Part shown: piece after piece, positions 49,500 through 59,918 of the stretch
Position numbering within the stretch: the first letter of the stretch is position 1
Layout: each line of letters starts with the position of its first letter
Assembly: GCF_004363805.1 (NCBI RefSeq)
Contig: NZ_SNZP01000005.1
Location: 183,990-247,989, forward strand
Reading direction: 5' to 3'
DNA: 64,000 nt
DNA from: Paludibacterium purpuratum
GTDB taxonomy: Bacteria; Pseudomonadota; Gammaproteobacteria; Burkholderiales; Chromobacteriaceae
Made by a program: the position numbers and the translations under genes
The notes under the pieces: generated by a model
Database searches by the model: none
Seen by the model: only the letters and a program-made list of their open reading frames with translations
Told to the model about the DNA's origin: nothing

Positions 49500-50093
49500 T
49501 TAAGGAAAGACGTAGCCGAAGCGCGACAACAGCTCGGCGGTTTCGAACAGCGGCAAGCCGACCACGCCGGTGAAACTGCCGTCGATCCGCTCGACGAACA
49601 CCGCCGCCAGCCCCTGGATACCGTAGGCGCCGGCCTTATCGAAGGCCTCGCCGCTATCCAGATAGCGTTGGATAGCGTCTTCATCCAGTTTGCGGAAGGT
49701 GACATCGGTCACCGAGGTCGCCAACTCGATCTGTTCGCCCCGACGCACCGCCACCGAGGTGATCACTTGGTGGGTGCGGCCGGAAAAAGTCTGCAACATG
49801 CGACGCGCATCGGCCTCATCGACCGGCTTGCCGAAAATCACGCCGTCCTGCACCACGGTGGTATCGGCCGCCAACAGCGCCCGCGACGGCAAGCCGCAGC
49901 TCTGCACCACCGCCCAGCCGGCATCGGCCTTGGCTCGTGCCAAACGCTCGGCATAGGCGCGCGCCGCCTCGCCGGGCAGCACCGACTCATCCACCTCGGC
50001 GTGAATCCGCTCGAAATGCAGCCCAAGCAGGGTTAACAACTCTCGACGTCGCGGACTGCCGGACGCCAGGTACAGGGTTTCGTTTTCAGTCAT
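49500..50093 (-). CDS. maf: Maf-family nucleotide pyrophosphatase
   Basis: The 197-residue protein starts LYLASGSPRRRELLTLLG, the Maf signature, and includes ADTTVVQDGVIFGKPVD and KAGAYGIQGLAAVFVERIDGSF. Maf proteins of this YhdE-like type hydrolyse dTTP/UTP and modified nucleotides, limiting misincorporation. It is followed by rng with a 6-bp gap. Confidence 0.94.
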   Translation of the reverse strand: MTENETLYLASGSPRRRELLTLLGLHFERIHAEVDESVLPGEAARAYAERLARAKADAGWAVVQSCGLPSRALLAADTTVVQDGVIFGKPVDEADARRMLQTFSGRTHQVITSVAVRRGEQIELATSVTDVTFRKLDEDAIQRYLDSGEAFDKAGAYGIQGLAAVFVERIDGSFTGVVGLPLFETAELLSRFGYVFP

Positions 50094-50194
50094 GTTGGCC
50101 AGGGCTATGGTGATTTACTGTAAGCCTACCAGACGACGGTAGGGGCGGACTACTCGCATTCCGACTTGCGGCGCCGGCGATCGGGATAGCGCAT

Positions 50195-50225
50195 GAAAAA
50201 CGCCACGCTTCGATGGGCGTGGCGT
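50195..50225 (-). terminator. Terminator after secA
   Basis: On the minus strand ACGCCACGC (50225-50217) and GCGTGGCGT (50208-50200) form a 9-bp stem followed by TTTTC. It separates secA from maf. Confidence 0.82.
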
Positions 50226-50249
50226 CGCAGTCGCAATGCAGTACCGGCG

Positions 50250-52952
50250 TCAGGCCAACTTACCGTGGCACTGCTTGTATTTCTTGCCGCTGCCGCATGG
50301 ACACGGATCGTTGCGACCGATGCGCAGCCCGCGGTTGGCCAATGCTTCCGGGCTCAGTTCGTCCTCGGACAGACTGGAGGCCGGGCTGTCATGCAACAAC
50401 GCGGTCTCGCGCTCCTCGTGCGTCTCCAGCGCCTCGACTTCTTCGCGACTGCGGATCTGCACGGTCATCAACACGCCCACCACGCTGCGCTTGATACGTT
50501 CGAGCATATCGGCGAACAGTTCGAAGGCTTCGCGCTTGTACTCCTGCTTCGGATTCTTCTGCGCATAACCGCGCAAGTGAATGCCCTGGCGCAGATGCTC
50601 CATCGCCGACAGGTGCTCGCGCCAGTTGGTATCGAGCATCTGCAACACGATCGAGTGTTCGAACTTGCGCATCCCCTCTTCGCCGACCAGCTCGACCTTG
50701 GTGCCGTAGCTTTCCTCGGCCAACTGTAGGATACGTTCGCGGATCTCGGGAATATCGAGGTTGGCTTCGTTCTGCAACCACTCGGCAACCGGGGCTTGCA
50801 GTTGGTATTCGCCTTCCAGCACCTTCTCCAGACCCTGCAGATCCCACTGCTCTTCCATCGAGTCCGACGGAATGTGCAGATCGATCAGATCGCCCAGCAC
50901 GCCTTCGCGCATGTTGGCCACGATCGCACTGACATCCTCGTCCTCAAGGATCTCGTTACGCTGTTGGTAGATCACCTTACGCTGGTCGTTGGCGACGTCG
51001 TCGTATTCGAGCAATTGCTTACGGATGTCGAAGTTACGGCCCTCGACCTTGCGCTGGGCATTTTCGATCGAGCGGCTGACCCACGGATGTTCGATGGCTT
51101 CGCCGGCCGGCATTTTGAGCCGTTCCATGATCGCGGCGACGCGGTCGGACGCGAAGATGCGCAAAAGCGGATCTTCCAGCGACAGGTAGAAGCGCGAGGA
51201 GCCCGGGTCGCCCTGACGGCCGGAACGGCCGCGCAGCTGGTTGTCGATCCGGCGCGACTCGTGGCGTTCGGTGCCGACGATATGCAGGCCGCCGGCCTCC
51301 AGCACCGCATCGTGGCGCTGCTGCCACTCGGCGCGCAATGTCTCGACGCGCTGCTGCTTGTCGGCATCGCTCAGCGTCTCGTCCGACTCGATGGCGCGGA
51401 TATCGTTTTCCGGATTGCCGCCGAGCACGATGTCGGTACCGCGGCCCGCCATATTGGTCGCCACGGTCACCACGCCTGGACGGCCGGCCTGAACCACGAT
51501 CTCGGCTTCGCGCGCATGTTCCTTGGCGTTGAGCACGTTATGCGGCAACTTGGCGCGGGTCAGCAGCCCGGAGATCAATTCCGAGTTTTCGATCGAAGTG
51601 GTGCCCACCAGTACCGGCTGACCGCGCTTATGGCAATCGGCGATGTCGTCGACGATCGCCTGGTACTTCTCGGCGGCAGTGCGATATACCTTGTCCTGCG
51701 CGTCCTTGCGCACCATCGGGCGATTGGTCGGGATCACCACGGTTTCCAGGCCATAGATTTCCTGGAATTCGTAGGCTTCGGTATCGGCCGTACCGGTCAT
51801 GCCGGACAGCTTGCCATACAGGCGGAAGTAGTTCTGGAAGGTGATCGAGGCCAGTGTCTGGTTTTCGCGATTGATTTCCACGCGCTCCTTGGCTTCGACA
51901 GCCTGATGCAGACCATCCGACCAACGGCGACCCGGCATCAGTCGGCCGGTGAACTCGTCGACGATGATCACTTCGCCGTCTTGCACCACGTACTGCTGGT
52001 CGCGCAGGAACAGCGAGTGCGCCTTCAGCGCGGCCATCAAATGGTGCATCAGCGAAATATTGGAGGCCGAGTACAGACTGTCGCCTTCGCGCAGCATGCC
52101 CGTCTGGGCCAGCAACTGCTCGCAGCGCTCGTGGCCAGCCTCGGACAACATCACCGCGTGGCCCTTTTCGTCCACCCAGTAATCGCCCTCGCCGTCCTCC
52201 TTGTCTTGGCGGCGCAGCTGCCCGGGAATCGCGTCCATGCGCGTATAGAGGTCGAGGTTGTCCTCGGCCGGGCCGGAGATGATCAGCGGCGTGCGCGCCT
52301 CGTCGATCAGGATCGAGTCGACTTCGTCGACCACCCCGAACGCCAGCTTGCGTTGTACCTTTTCGCCCAGGTTGAACACCATGTTGTCGCGCAGGTAGTC
52401 GAAGCCGAATTCGTTGTTGGTACCGTAGGTGATGTCGGCGGCGTAGGCGGCCTGCTTGGCGGTGTGATCCATCTGGCTCAGGTTCACGCCGACCGACAGG
52501 CCGAGGAAGTTGTACAGGCGCCCCATGGTGCTGGCATCGCGACTGGCGAGGTAGTCGTTGACCGTGACGACGTGAACCCCCCGGCCGGTGAGCGCATTCA
52601 GATAGACCGCCAGCGTCGCCACCAGGGTCTTGCCCTCGCCGGTACGCATTTCGGCGATCTTGCCGGCATTGAGCACCATACCGCCGATCAGCTGCACGTC
52701 GAAATGGCGCATGCCGAGCACGCGACGCGATGCTTCGCGGCAGACAGCGAAGGCCTCGGGCAGCAGATCGTCGAGCGCGGCGCCGGCCGTCAGCCGTTCG
52801 CGAAATTCCGCGGTCTTGCCCGCAAGCGCCTCGTCGGACAATGCGCGCATCCCTTCTTCAAGGGCATTGATGCGAACCACCACTTGGCGGTACTGCTTCA
52901 ACAACCGCTCGTTGCGGCTGCCGAACACTTTCTTGAGGAGCGTGGAAATCAT
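50250..52952 (-). CDS. secA: Preprotein translocase ATPase SecA
   Basis: The 900-residue motor drives proteins through SecYEG. Visible features are Walker [12 protein letters not shown], the DEAD-like [17 protein letters not shown], the signature [36 protein letters not shown] and the C-terminal zinc motif [17 protein letters not shown] that binds SecB. Length is normal. It is transcribed alone, divergently from dciA across a 200-bp gap and ended by its own terminator. Confidence 0.97.
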   Translation of the reverse strand: MISTLLKKVFGSRNERLLKQYRQVVVRINALEEGMRALSDEALAGKTAEFRERLTAGAALDDLLPEAFAVCREASRRVLGMRHFDVQLIGGMVLNAGKIAEMRTGEGKTLVATLAVYLNALTGRGVHVVTVNDYLASRDASTMGRLYNFLGLSVGVNLSQMDHTAKQAAYAADITYGTNNEFGFDYLRDNMVFNLGEKVQRKLAFGVVDEVDSILIDEARTPLIISGPAEDNLDLYTRMDAIPGQLRRQDKEDGEGDYWVDEKGHAVMLSEAGHERCEQLLAQTGMLREGDSLYSASNISLMHHLMAALKAHSLFLRDQQYVVQDGEVIIVDEFTGRLMPGRRWSDGLHQAVEAKERVEINRENQTLASITFQNYFRLYGKLSGMTGTADTEAYEFQEIYGLETVVIPTNRPMVRKDAQDKVYRTAAEKYQAIVDDIADCHKRGQPVLVGTTSIENSELISGLLTRAKLPHNVLNAKEHAREAEIVVQAGRPGVVTVATNMAGRGTDIVLGGNPENDIRAIESDETLSDADKQQRVETLRAEWQQRHDAVLEAGGLHIVGTERHESRRIDNQLRGRSGRQGDPGSSRFYLSLEDPLLRIFASDRVAAIMERLKMPAGEAIEHPWVSRSIENAQRKVEGRNFDIRKQLLEYDDVANDQRKVIYQQRNEILEDEDVSAIVANMREGVLGDLIDLHIPSDSMEEQWDLQGLEKVLEGEYQLQAPVAEWLQNEANLDIPEIRERILQLAEESYGTKVELVGEEGMRKFEHSIVLQMLDTNWREHLSAMEHLRQGIHLRGYAQKNPKQEYKREAFELFADMLERIKRSVVGVLMTVQIRSREEVEALETHEERETALLHDSPASSLSEDELSPEALANRGLRIGRNDPCPCGSGKKYKQCHGKLA

Positions 52953-53090
52953 CTATCGAATCCAGGGGAGCCAGCTAGGCCAAAATGACGGAGAGTTTAG
53001 CACATTCAATGAACTGGATATCAGGGCATGATTGCTTTGTATCAAGTGCGAGTGCAGAGAAAACGACCCGACATCCGGGGGAGAGAGCGA

Positions 53091-53112
53091 GAGCCGACAA
53101 CGCAATCGGCTC
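53091..53112. repeat. Small hairpin in the dciA leader
   Basis: GAGCCGA and TCGGCTC flank an 8-nt loop, 42 bp upstream of dciA and next to a TAGAAT -10-like hexamer (about 53123-53128). It may be an operator or chance. The rest of the secA-dciA gap shows nothing clear. Confidence 0.4.
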
Positions 53113-53153
53113 GCAATGCAGTAGAATTCAGACGAATCCTCAGCGGAAAATCG

Positions 53154-53579
53154 ATGAAAAGCCGTACACCCTACCAGATCGCCAGCCGGGACCGCATGCT
53201 GGCGCAGTTGACCGAACAGGCGCGCGCCTTGATGAAGATGGATCGCCAGTTCCGCAAACTGCTGCCGGAAGCCGTGGCCGCCTGCTGCCACGCCGTGCGC
53301 ATCGAGGATGGCGAGCTACTGCTATTCGCCGATAACGGCCTGATCGCCGCCCGCCTGCGCATGATCGCACCGGGATTGTTGCCGCGCATGGCGACGCTCG
53401 GCTACCCGGCGACACGGGTGAAAGTACGCGTCAATCCGCGAACGCCGCCCGCCAAGCGGGAAAAACGGTTGAAAATCAGCGAAAGTGCGCTCGACGGTAT
53501 CGAACAGGCGGCCACCACGGTGACAAATCCGCTGGTCGCCGATGCACTGGCACGACTGATCGCGCATCACCGCCGCTAA
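53154..53579 (+). CDS. dciA: DUF721/DciA-type protein
   Basis: The 141-residue protein has the DUF721 region (about 10-110), rich in Arg, Leu and Ala, with the [24 protein letters not shown]-type segment. DciA is the helicase loader that replaces DnaC in most bacteria. Divergent placement from secA is common in betaproteobacteria. Its stop overlaps the cysA stop by 4 bp in convergent orientation. The assignment is by family shape and context. Confidence 0.8.
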   Translation: MKSRTPYQIASRDRMLAQLTEQARALMKMDRQFRKLLPEAVAACCHAVRIEDGELLLFADNGLIAARLRMIAPGLLPRMATLGYPATRVKVRVNPRTPPAKREKRLKISESALDGIEQAATTVTNPLVADALARLIAHHRR

Positions 53580-54640
53580 ATAACGTAATCCTGCCCATCC
53601 GGAAACACCGCGAGTTTACGCGGCTTCACATACACCAGATCCCCCGGCGCAATCCCCAGCTCGCGATAGCGTTCCTTTGCCAGCGCCACCTCGATGGCGG
53701 CGCCGTCATCGCGCTGCAGTTCCAGGCGCACCAGCGGCCCGACCGCATGAATATGCGCCACCCGCCCCGCGGCCAGCGCGCCGTCCGCCAACCGAGAAAT
53801 ATCCAGATCGTGCGGCCGTACATAAGCGACGGCGCGCTCGGCGTCGTCGACGCCATTGACCGCATGGGCAAATGGTCCGATGGTCAGCCGGCCCGACTCC
53901 ACACGGCCGTGGAACAGATTCACATCGCCCAGGAAGTGTGTGACGAACGGCGAGGCCGGACTTTCGTAAATATCGTCCGGCGCGCCCACCTGCTCGATGC
54001 GGCCGTGGTTCATCACCACGACCCGGTCGGACACTTCCAGCGCTTCCTCCTGGTCATGGGTGACGAACACGCTGGTCAAGTGAATCTGGTCGTGCAGATC
54101 GCGCAGCCAGCGGCGCAGATCCTTGCGCACCTTGGCGTCCAATGCGCCGAAAGGTTCGTCCAACAGCAAAACCTTCGGCTCGACCGCGAGCGACCTGGCC
54201 AGTGCGACACGTTGGCGCTGACCGCCGGACAGTTGAGCCGGATAAGCGTTGGCCAACCAGTCGAGCTGCACCAGCTTGAGCAGACTCATCACCCGTTCGC
54301 GAATCTCCGCCTTGCCCGGCCGCGTGGCGCGCGGCTTGACCGACAAACCGAACGCCACGTTGTCGAACACGGTCATGTGGCGAAATAGCGCATAGTGTTG
54401 AAACACGAAACCGACTTGGCGCTCGCTGACATGACGTGCGGTGGCATCTTCGCCGGAAAACAGCACCTGACCCGCGTCGGGTCGATCCAGGCCGGCGATC
54501 ATGCGCAACAAGGTCGTCTTGCCGCAGCCGCTAGGCCCAAGCAGCGCCAGCAGCTCGCCGTGATCGACGCTCAAATCGACCCGATCCAGCGCGACAAAAT
54601 CGCCGAACCGCTTACTCAATTGACGGACTTCGATACTCAT
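53576..54640 (-). CDS. cysA: Sulfate/thiosulfate ABC transporter ATPase
   Basis: The 354-residue ATPase powers sulfate import. It carries Walker [14 protein letters not shown], the signature [14 protein letters not shown], Walker [13 protein letters not shown] and the switch His in [13 protein letters not shown]-terminal regulatory/TOBE region (about 240-354) contains [12 protein letters not shown]. Its start overlaps the cysW stop by four bases. It ends the cysT-cysW-cysA operon. Confidence 0.95.
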   Translation of the reverse strand: MSIEVRQLSKRFGDFVALDRVDLSVDHGELLALLGPSGCGKTTLLRMIAGLDRPDAGQVLFSGEDATARHVSERQVGFVFQHYALFRHMTVFDNVAFGLSVKPRATRPGKAEIRERVMSLLKLVQLDWLANAYPAQLSGGQRQRVALARSLAVEPKVLLLDEPFGALDAKVRKDLRRWLRDLHDQIHLTSVFVTHDQEEALEVSDRVVVMNHGRIEQVGAPDDIYESPASPFVTHFLGDVNLFHGRVESGRLTIGPFAHAVNGVDDAERAVAYVRPHDLDISRLADGALAAGRVAHIHAVGPLVRLELQRDDGAAIEVALAKERYRELGIAPGDLVYVKPRKLAVFPDGQDYVI

Positions 54641-55536
54641 GCGGATTCCCGATTCAGATGGGTCAAGGCGCGGGCGCGCAAATCAAGCGTCTGTTCGCCG
54701 GCACGGACCGTGGCGCGATGCTGGCGCCACTCGACCAGCGTCTTGGCCAGCAAGGTCAACAAGGCTAGCAATGTCAGCAGCGATGCACAGGCAAAGGCGC
54801 CGACGAAGTTGTACTCGTTGTAGAGAATTTCGATATGCAACGGCAGGGTGATGGTCTCTCCGCGAATATGGCCCGACACGACGCTGACCGCGCCGAACTC
54901 GCCCATGGCGCGCGCATTGGTCAAGATCACGCCATACAACAGCCCCCACTTGATGTTGGGGACGGTCACGCGCCAGAAGGTCTGCCAGCCCGAAGCGCCC
55001 AACACCAATGCGGCCTGCTCTTCCTCCGAACCCTGCGACTGCATCAGAGGAATCAGTTCGCGCGCGACGAATGGGAACGTCACGAACACCGAGGCCAGCA
55101 CGATGCCGGCAGTCGAAAACACCACCTTCAAACCATGCGCCTCCAACCATCCGCCCAGCGGCGAATGCACCCCGAACAGCAGCACGTACATCAAACCTGC
55201 CACTACCGGCGAGACCGAGAACGGCAGATCGATCAAGGTGCTCAGCAGACTTTTGCCTCTAAATTCGAAACGGGCGATACACCAGGCCGCACAGACACCG
55301 AACACCAAGTTCAACGGCAACGCCACCGACGTGGCCAACAGCGTTAGGCGAATAGCGTCGCGCGCATCGCTATCGGCCAGCGCCGCCAGGTATAGGCCGA
55401 GCCCCTGGCTCAGCGCCTGTTGGAAAACCACGTATAGCGGCAAGAGCAGGAACAACGCCAAAAACAGAATGGCGAGCAAAATCAACAATCCGCGCGTTGC
55501 GCGGCCTTCACGATTCGACAACTGGCGTTCGACCAT
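54637..55536 (-). CDS. cysW: Sulfate ABC transporter permease CysW
   Basis: The 299-residue permease has about six membrane helices and the EAA-type loop [26 protein letters not shown] that docks on the ATPase. The ATG at 55536 follows AAGGAGG and lies 10 bp after the cysT stop. An in-frame upstream start would overlap cysT. The order cysT-cysW-cysA and the conserved [13 protein letters not shown] segment support CysW over CysT. Confidence 0.94.
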   Translation of the reverse strand: MVERQLSNREGRATRGLLILLAILFLALFLLLPLYVVFQQALSQGLGLYLAALADSDARDAIRLTLLATSVALPLNLVFGVCAAWCIARFEFRGKSLLSTLIDLPFSVSPVVAGLMYVLLFGVHSPLGGWLEAHGLKVVFSTAGIVLASVFVTFPFVARELIPLMQSQGSEEEQAALVLGASGWQTFWRVTVPNIKWGLLYGVILTNARAMGEFGAVSVVSGHIRGETITLPLHIEILYNEYNFVGAFACASLLTLLALLTLLAKTLVEWRQHRATVRAGEQTLDLRARALTHLNRESA

Positions 55537-55546
55537 CCGCGCCTCC

Positions 55547-56386
55547 TTATCGACCGACGCCGTGGCGGCGGGCCACGCGCCACTGCAGCGCATTGATCAG
55601 CAATAGACAGACAAAGGAAATGGCCAGCATCACCACGGCCACTGCCGTCGCGCCATGTAAATCGTATTGATCGAGTTTGGCGACGATGATCAGCGGCGCG
55701 ATCTCCGACACGCGTGGAATATTGCCGGCGATGAAAATCACCGAACCGTACTCGCCGGCACCACGGGCGAAAGCCAGCGCCGCACCGGTCAAGAGCGAAG
55801 GCAGCAAAGTCGGTAGCAACACCCGGCGAGCGATTTGCCAACGCGATGCGCCCAGGCAGCTGGCGGCCTCCTCCCATTCCTTTTCCAGCCCCTGCAACAC
55901 CGGCTCCACGGTACGCACCACGAAAGGCAGACCGATGAAAGTCAGCGCCACCACGATGCCCAAGGGCGTGAACGCCACTTTGAGGCCGAGCGGTTCGAGC
56001 CACTGCCCGATCAGCCCGGACGGCGCGTACAGGCCCGTCAGGGCAATGCCGGCCACCGCGGTGGGCAGGGCGAAGGGTAGATCGATCATCGCGTCGAACA
56101 GCCGCCGACCGGGAAACGAATAGCGCACCAGCACCCAGGCCACCAACAGGCCAAAGGCGCTATTGATCAGGGCGGCGCATAGCGACGTTGCGAAAGACAG
56201 CCGGATCGACGCCAACACGCGCCCGTCGGCCAGGGTATGCGCGAACGCGCCCCAGCCCATGCCGGCGGTCGACACAATCAGCGCGGCGAAGGGCAGCAGC
56301 ACGATCAGGCCGAGCCAGAACAGACTGACACCGAAGGCCAAGCGAAAGCCCGGCAGCATACTGTATTGGCGATTGAGAAGGCTCAT
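55547..56386 (-). CDS. cysT: Sulfate ABC transporter permease CysT
   Basis: The 279-residue permease begins LPGFRLAFGVSLFWLGLIVLLPFAAL and has about six membrane helices with the EAA loop EEAASCLGASRWQIARRVLLP. It is first in the operon. On the minus strand a TATAGT (56432-56427), with TTATGG 17 bp upstream, may be the promoter. No sulfate-binding protein gene (sbp or cysP) precedes it in this window, so the binding protein is encoded elsewhere. Confidence 0.94.
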   Translation of the reverse strand: MSLLNRQYSMLPGFRLAFGVSLFWLGLIVLLPFAALIVSTAGMGWGAFAHTLADGRVLASIRLSFATSLCAALINSAFGLLVAWVLVRYSFPGRRLFDAMIDLPFALPTAVAGIALTGLYAPSGLIGQWLEPLGLKVAFTPLGIVVALTFIGLPFVVRTVEPVLQGLEKEWEEAASCLGASRWQIARRVLLPTLLPSLLTGAALAFARGAGEYGSVIFIAGNIPRVSEIAPLIIVAKLDQYDLHGATAVAVVMLAISFVCLLLINALQWRVARRHGVGR

Positions 56387-56506
56387 GATCCGACGGATTT
56401 GGAAAAGGAAATCAATTCGATAGCTGACTATACCGCCCGATTTTTATTCCCATAAATAATATCGAGAAATACCGATAGCCTAATGGGTTATAAAACGAAA
56501 CAAATC

Positions 56507-57274
56507 CTAACAGTGAACCCGCCCGATCAGGCCTAAGCCGATCAGACGCGATAACGACGACTGCAAATCGAAGCTCGCCGTGTCCGGCACGACGCTCAGC
56601 GCCTGGTACAGGCTGCAACCAGCATCCAGCGCGCGTACGAACGCCGCCTCGGCCGTTTCCAACGCCGTCACGACGACACCGGCGTCCGGACGGCGGCTCA
56701 CCAGCACGCTCTGCGCCAACGAGAAATCCACTTGGCACGAGCCATGGTGGGTCGGCTGATTGACCCGCCAGATGTCGTACAGCGGCCACACCGACACCAA
56801 CACGGCATGTGCCGGTATCAGTTCGAAACACAATTCGCCCCAGTCGTCCGCGGCCGTTGCCGCCAAGCGCGACAGATCGGGGGCCGCGGCATCGGCCGCC
56901 GCACCGACCTGCTGGATGGCCCATTCCAGCCTGGCGACATCGGCCAGATAGGGCAACTCGGCCAACGGGGCGAAATCGGCGAGAAAATCGGCAAAGTCGC
57001 CGCCGTAGCGGTTCAGGTCGCCGCTGCGGCTCGGCCGCGTCAAGGCATAACGCCGCGCCACCGCACGCAGAAAATCGTCGCCGACGATGCGACCCACCAG
57101 CGGAAAACCGAGCGTCAGCGCACCCGTCAGGCTGGTCAGCACACCCTCCCGGTACACCTGCAACGCCTGCGCGGCGCGCGCAGGATCGCCGGCGCAACAG
57201 GCGAGCAGCGGCCCTTCGTCGTGTTGAAACACCGCGTCGGCAAAGGCCGTCTGCAACTCACGCAGGGAGTACAT
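56507..57274 (-). CDS. bufC: DUF2063 partner protein of a bufferin MNIO enzyme (BufC-like)
   Basis: The 255-residue protein has the DUF2063 N-terminal domain (about 1-95, YSLRELQTAFADAVF, YREGVLTSLTGALTLGFPLV) and a C-terminal domain (about 100-250). In bufferin and related RiPP systems this protein delivers the precursor to the DUF692 enzyme. The ATG at 57274 overlaps the bufB 3' end by 17 bases; 57295 is another in-frame ATG. No membrane or signal segment is seen, so modification occurs in the cytoplasm before export. Confidence 0.88.
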   Translation of the reverse strand: MYSLRELQTAFADAVFQHDEGPLLACCAGDPARAAQALQVYREGVLTSLTGALTLGFPLVGRIVGDDFLRAVARRYALTRPSRSGDLNRYGGDFADFLADFAPLAELPYLADVARLEWAIQQVGAAADAAAPDLSRLAATAADDWGELCFELIPAHAVLVSVWPLYDIWRVNQPTHHGSCQVDFSLAQSVLVSRRPDAGVVVTALETAEAAFVRALDAGCSLYQALSVVPDTASFDLQSSLSRLIGLGLIGRVHC

Positions 57275-58130
57275 CGTGACGCTCCCGGTAAGCATCCAGA
57301 TAGCCCTGGGCCTGTGCGGCCTCGTTTTGCAACACAGCGAGCGTCGGCAAATCCCGATCCCATTCGATCAACGTCGGCCGTGGCCCAAAACGTCGCACGG
57401 CATCGTAAAACAATGCCCACACCGGTTGCGCGACTGGCCGGGAATGGGTATCGATCAAGAGGCCACCCACTTCCTCGTGACCGGCCAAGTGGATCTCGGC
57501 CACCGCATCGGCCGGCATGGCGTCGAGAAACGACTGCGCCGAAAACCCGTGATTGACCGCGCTGACGTACACATTATTGATGTCCAGCAACAACAGACAG
57601 CCGGTGCGACGCGCGACTTCGGCGACGAAGTCCCACTCAAGTAGATCTTCCGGCAAAAACCGCAAATAACTGGCAATGTTCTCCAGCAAGATGCGCCGTC
57701 CAAGCGCCTGCTGAACCTGATCGATATGCTGGCAGACCCGCTGAAGCGCTTCGCGGGTATACGGCAGGGGCAGCAGGTCGTTCAGGCAACGGCCACCGAT
57801 GGCCGACCAACACAAATGTTCGGACACCGCAGCCGGTTCGATGCGTACGACCAGCCGCTTGAGCCGACGCAAGTGGTCGGGATCGAGCGCATCCGCGCCG
57901 CCGAGCGACATACCGACGCCATGCAGGCTGACCGGATAGTGCTGACGCACCGACTCAAGCGCCGCCAACGCGGGGCCGCCCGCCATGAAATAGTTCTCGC
58001 TATGCACTTCCACCCAAGCAAGACGCGGCCAATCGGCGCATACCTCGTCCAGGTGGGCGGCACGCAATCCGATACCGGCCTGTACCGGCAACGCGCAATC
58101 GCGGGGAACAACCGGCATATAACGAGGCAC
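57258..58130 (-). CDS. bufB: DUF692/MNIO multinuclear iron enzyme for bufferin maturation
   Basis: The 290-residue protein is a TIM-barrel DUF692 enzyme. Likely iron ligands lie in VEVHSENYF, VSLHGVGMSLGG, LLLDINNVYVSAVNHG, AEIHLAGHEE and LIDTHSRPV, all conserved in MNIO enzymes that oxidatively modify Cys residues of peptide precursors. It sits 3 bp after the DUF2282 precursor gene and overlaps the DUF2063 gene. The product modification (thiooxazole-type in studied bufferins) is inferred from the family. Confidence 0.92.
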   Translation of the reverse strand: MPRYMPVVPRDCALPVQAGIGLRAAHLDEVCADWPRLAWVEVHSENYFMAGGPALAALESVRQHYPVSLHGVGMSLGGADALDPDHLRRLKRLVVRIEPAAVSEHLCWSAIGGRCLNDLLPLPYTREALQRVCQHIDQVQQALGRRILLENIASYLRFLPEDLLEWDFVAEVARRTGCLLLLDINNVYVSAVNHGFSAQSFLDAMPADAVAEIHLAGHEEVGGLLIDTHSRPVAQPVWALFYDAVRRFGPRPTLIEWDRDLPTLAVLQNEAAQAQGYLDAYRERHDVLPA

Positions 58131-58133
58131 CGG

Positions 58134-58391
58134 TTAGTGCTTCGCAGCGGGTTGGAGCTTGCCGCCCATTGCCTGGCAGGTTCCGGCCGGTACCAGTTTG
58201 AAATCGTTCGGATCGTTATCGACCTTGGACTGACCGGCGCAAGAGTGCTTGCTGTACTGGCTGGCGCAATCGTTCTTGCCGGCTTTGGCGACACCGTAAC
58301 ATTGCACTTTTTCGGCCGCTGTCGCGACGCCGGTCAGGCCCACGGCCAACAGCCCCAGTGCTGCGGATTGAATCATTTTGCGTGCGTCCAT
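58134..58391 (-). CDS. bufA: DUF2282 bufferin-type RiPP precursor
   Basis: The 85-residue protein has a Sec-type signal (about 1-26, ending GVATAA) and a mature core with four cysteines at 31, 42, 51 and 72 in the contexts [18 protein letters not shown] and GTCQ. This is the DUF2282 pattern of bufferin 1, a periplasmic copper-buffering modified peptide. AAGGAG precedes the ATG. An AAC-N17-CGTC pair about 30-60 bp upstream could be an ECF-sigma promoter, which I cannot confirm. The order bufA-bufB-bufC follows; no DoxX-type bufD is present. Confidence 0.9.
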   Translation of the reverse strand: MDARKMIQSAALGLLAVGLTGVATAAEKVQCYGVAKAGKNDCASQYSKHSCAGQSKVDNDPNDFKLVPAGTCQAMGGKLQPAAKH

Positions 58392-58568
58392 CTGAATTAG
58401 ATCTCCTTGGTTTGCATCCCGCTGCAGGACGTTCTATTGAAATGTTAGGTTTTTTTACGGCAACCGCCGATTTTTTGTGCGCAAGCAACGTCGTCAGCCA
58501 GTCGGCGAGCCACTTGCCGCTCCGCATCATGTCGGTTACGCTCGATTGCATCAGAACGGGACAAAATA

Positions 58569-59828
58569 ATGGACATCAAACGCTATATGCAACAGGTCGG
58601 TCGTGCGGCACGCGCCGCCAGCCGCGAACTGGCGCGCGCCGATAGTGGCCGCAAGAACCGGGCCTTGCTGGCCATGGCCGAGGCGGTCGAACGCGATCGC
58701 GCGTTATTGACCGCCGCCAACGGCAAAGATCTGGACGCGGCGCGCAGCGCCGGCCTGGAGGCGGCCTTACTCGACCGCCTGACGCTGTCGGATGCCGGCA
58801 TCACCGCCATGGCCGAGGGCCTGCGCCAAGTTGCGGCGCTCCCCGATCCGGTGGGCGAGATGAGCGATTTTTCCTATCGTCCCTCCGGTATTCAACTCGG
58901 CAAGATGCGGGTGCCGCTCGGCGTGATCGGCATCATTTACGAAGCTCGGCCCAACGTCACCGCAGACGCGGCGGCGCTGTGCCTGAAAGCCGGCAACGCC
59001 GCCATCCTGCGCGGCGGTTCGGAAGCCTTCCATAGCAACCAGGCCATCGCCGCCTGCGTACATGAAGGGCTACGGGTCGCCGGTCTGCCGGATACGGCGG
59101 TACAAGTCATCGAAACCACCGACCGCGCGGCGGTCGGCGAACTGATCACCCTATCGGAGTATGTCGACGTGCTGGTGCCGCGCGGGGGGAAGGGACTGAT
59201 CGCGCGGATCAGCGCGGATGCGCGCGTACCGGTCATCAAGCATCTGGACGGCAACTGCCACGTATTCATCGACGAGCGTGCCAATCTCGAACAGGCGCTG
59301 GCGATTGCCATCAATGCCAAGACCCAGCGCTACGGCACCTGCAACACCATGGAAACGCTGCTGGTGCACCAGGCGGTGGCGGCCGAGATCCTGCCGCGCC
59401 TGGCGACAGCCTACGGCGAAAAAGGGGTGGCGCTGCGCGGCTGCGAGCGCACCCGCGCGCTCTTGGGGGCGCAAGTCGCCGCCGCGACCGAGGAAGACTG
59501 GTTCACCGAGTATCTGGCGCCGATCCTGGCGATCAAGGTGCTCGACGACCTCGATCAGGCGATCGACCACATCAACCACTACGGCAGCCATCACACCGAT
59601 GCCATCGTCACCGAGGATTACAGCCGAGCGCGCCGCTTTCTGCGCGAGGTCGACTCATCCAGTGTCATGGTCAATGCCAGCACGCGTTTCGCCGACGGAT
59701 TCGAATACGGCCTGGGTGCGGAAATCGGCATTTCCACCGATAAGATCCACGCTCGCGGCCCGGTTGGATTAGTCGGCCTGACCAGCCAAAAATGGGTGGT
59801 GCTCGGCGACGGACAGGTACGGGGTTAA
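58569..59828 (+). CDS. proA: Gamma-glutamyl phosphate reductase
   Basis: The 419-residue NADPH-dependent enzyme makes glutamate 5-semialdehyde in proline synthesis. It carries the catalytic Cys in [17 protein letters not shown], the segment [17 protein letters not shown] and the C-terminal [20 protein letters not shown]. It is divergent from the bufferin operon across 177 bp. proB is not adjacent. Confidence 0.96.
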   Translation: MDIKRYMQQVGRAARAASRELARADSGRKNRALLAMAEAVERDRALLTAANGKDLDAARSAGLEAALLDRLTLSDAGITAMAEGLRQVAALPDPVGEMSDFSYRPSGIQLGKMRVPLGVIGIIYEARPNVTADAAALCLKAGNAAILRGGSEAFHSNQAIAACVHEGLRVAGLPDTAVQVIETTDRAAVGELITLSEYVDVLVPRGGKGLIARISADARVPVIKHLDGNCHVFIDERANLEQALAIAINAKTQRYGTCNTMETLLVHQAVAAEILPRLATAYGEKGVALRGCERTRALLGAQVAAATEEDWFTEYLAPILAIKVLDDLDQAIDHINHYGSHHTDAIVTEDYSRARRFLREVDSSSVMVNASTRFADGFEYGLGAEIGISTDKIHARGPVGLVGLTSQKWVVLGDGQVRG

Positions 59829-59868
59829 GGCGCACGCCACACTACAGATGGCCAACAAATCCCCAGCC

Positions 59869-59899
59869 TGTGCACAAGCTGTGAACAAGCTGTGAACAA
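59869..59899. repeat. Three 11-bp-spaced DnaA-box-like repeats
   Basis: TGTGCACAA (59869), TGTGAACAA (59880) and TGTGAACAA (59891) are direct repeats exactly 11 bp apart, one helical turn. In reverse complement they read TTGTGCACA and TTGTTCACA (twice), each one base away from the DnaA-box form TTATNCACA. Confidence 0.55.
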
Positions 59900-59903
59900 A
59901 GGC

Positions 59904-59918
59904 TGGGAATCATTCTCA
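59904..59918. promoter_or_regulatory. Fur-box-like sequence
   Basis: The reverse complement TGAGAATGATTCCCA matches 11 of 14 positions of the 7-1-7 Fur consensus. It lies just after the 11-bp repeats and about 185 bp upstream of the stress-protein gene. The match is moderate and no iron gene is adjacent. Confidence 0.35.

Noticed and set aside
47370-50036. Plus-strand open frame of 888 codons
   Set aside because: It lies antisense to cysE, rng and maf, all clear families. Its translation is low-complexity (rich in Arg, His, Gln, Leu) and is a product of GC-rich codon bias.
50796-52988. Plus-strand open frame of 730 codons
   Set aside because: It is antisense to secA with no motif or ribosome site, and has the same compositional bias.
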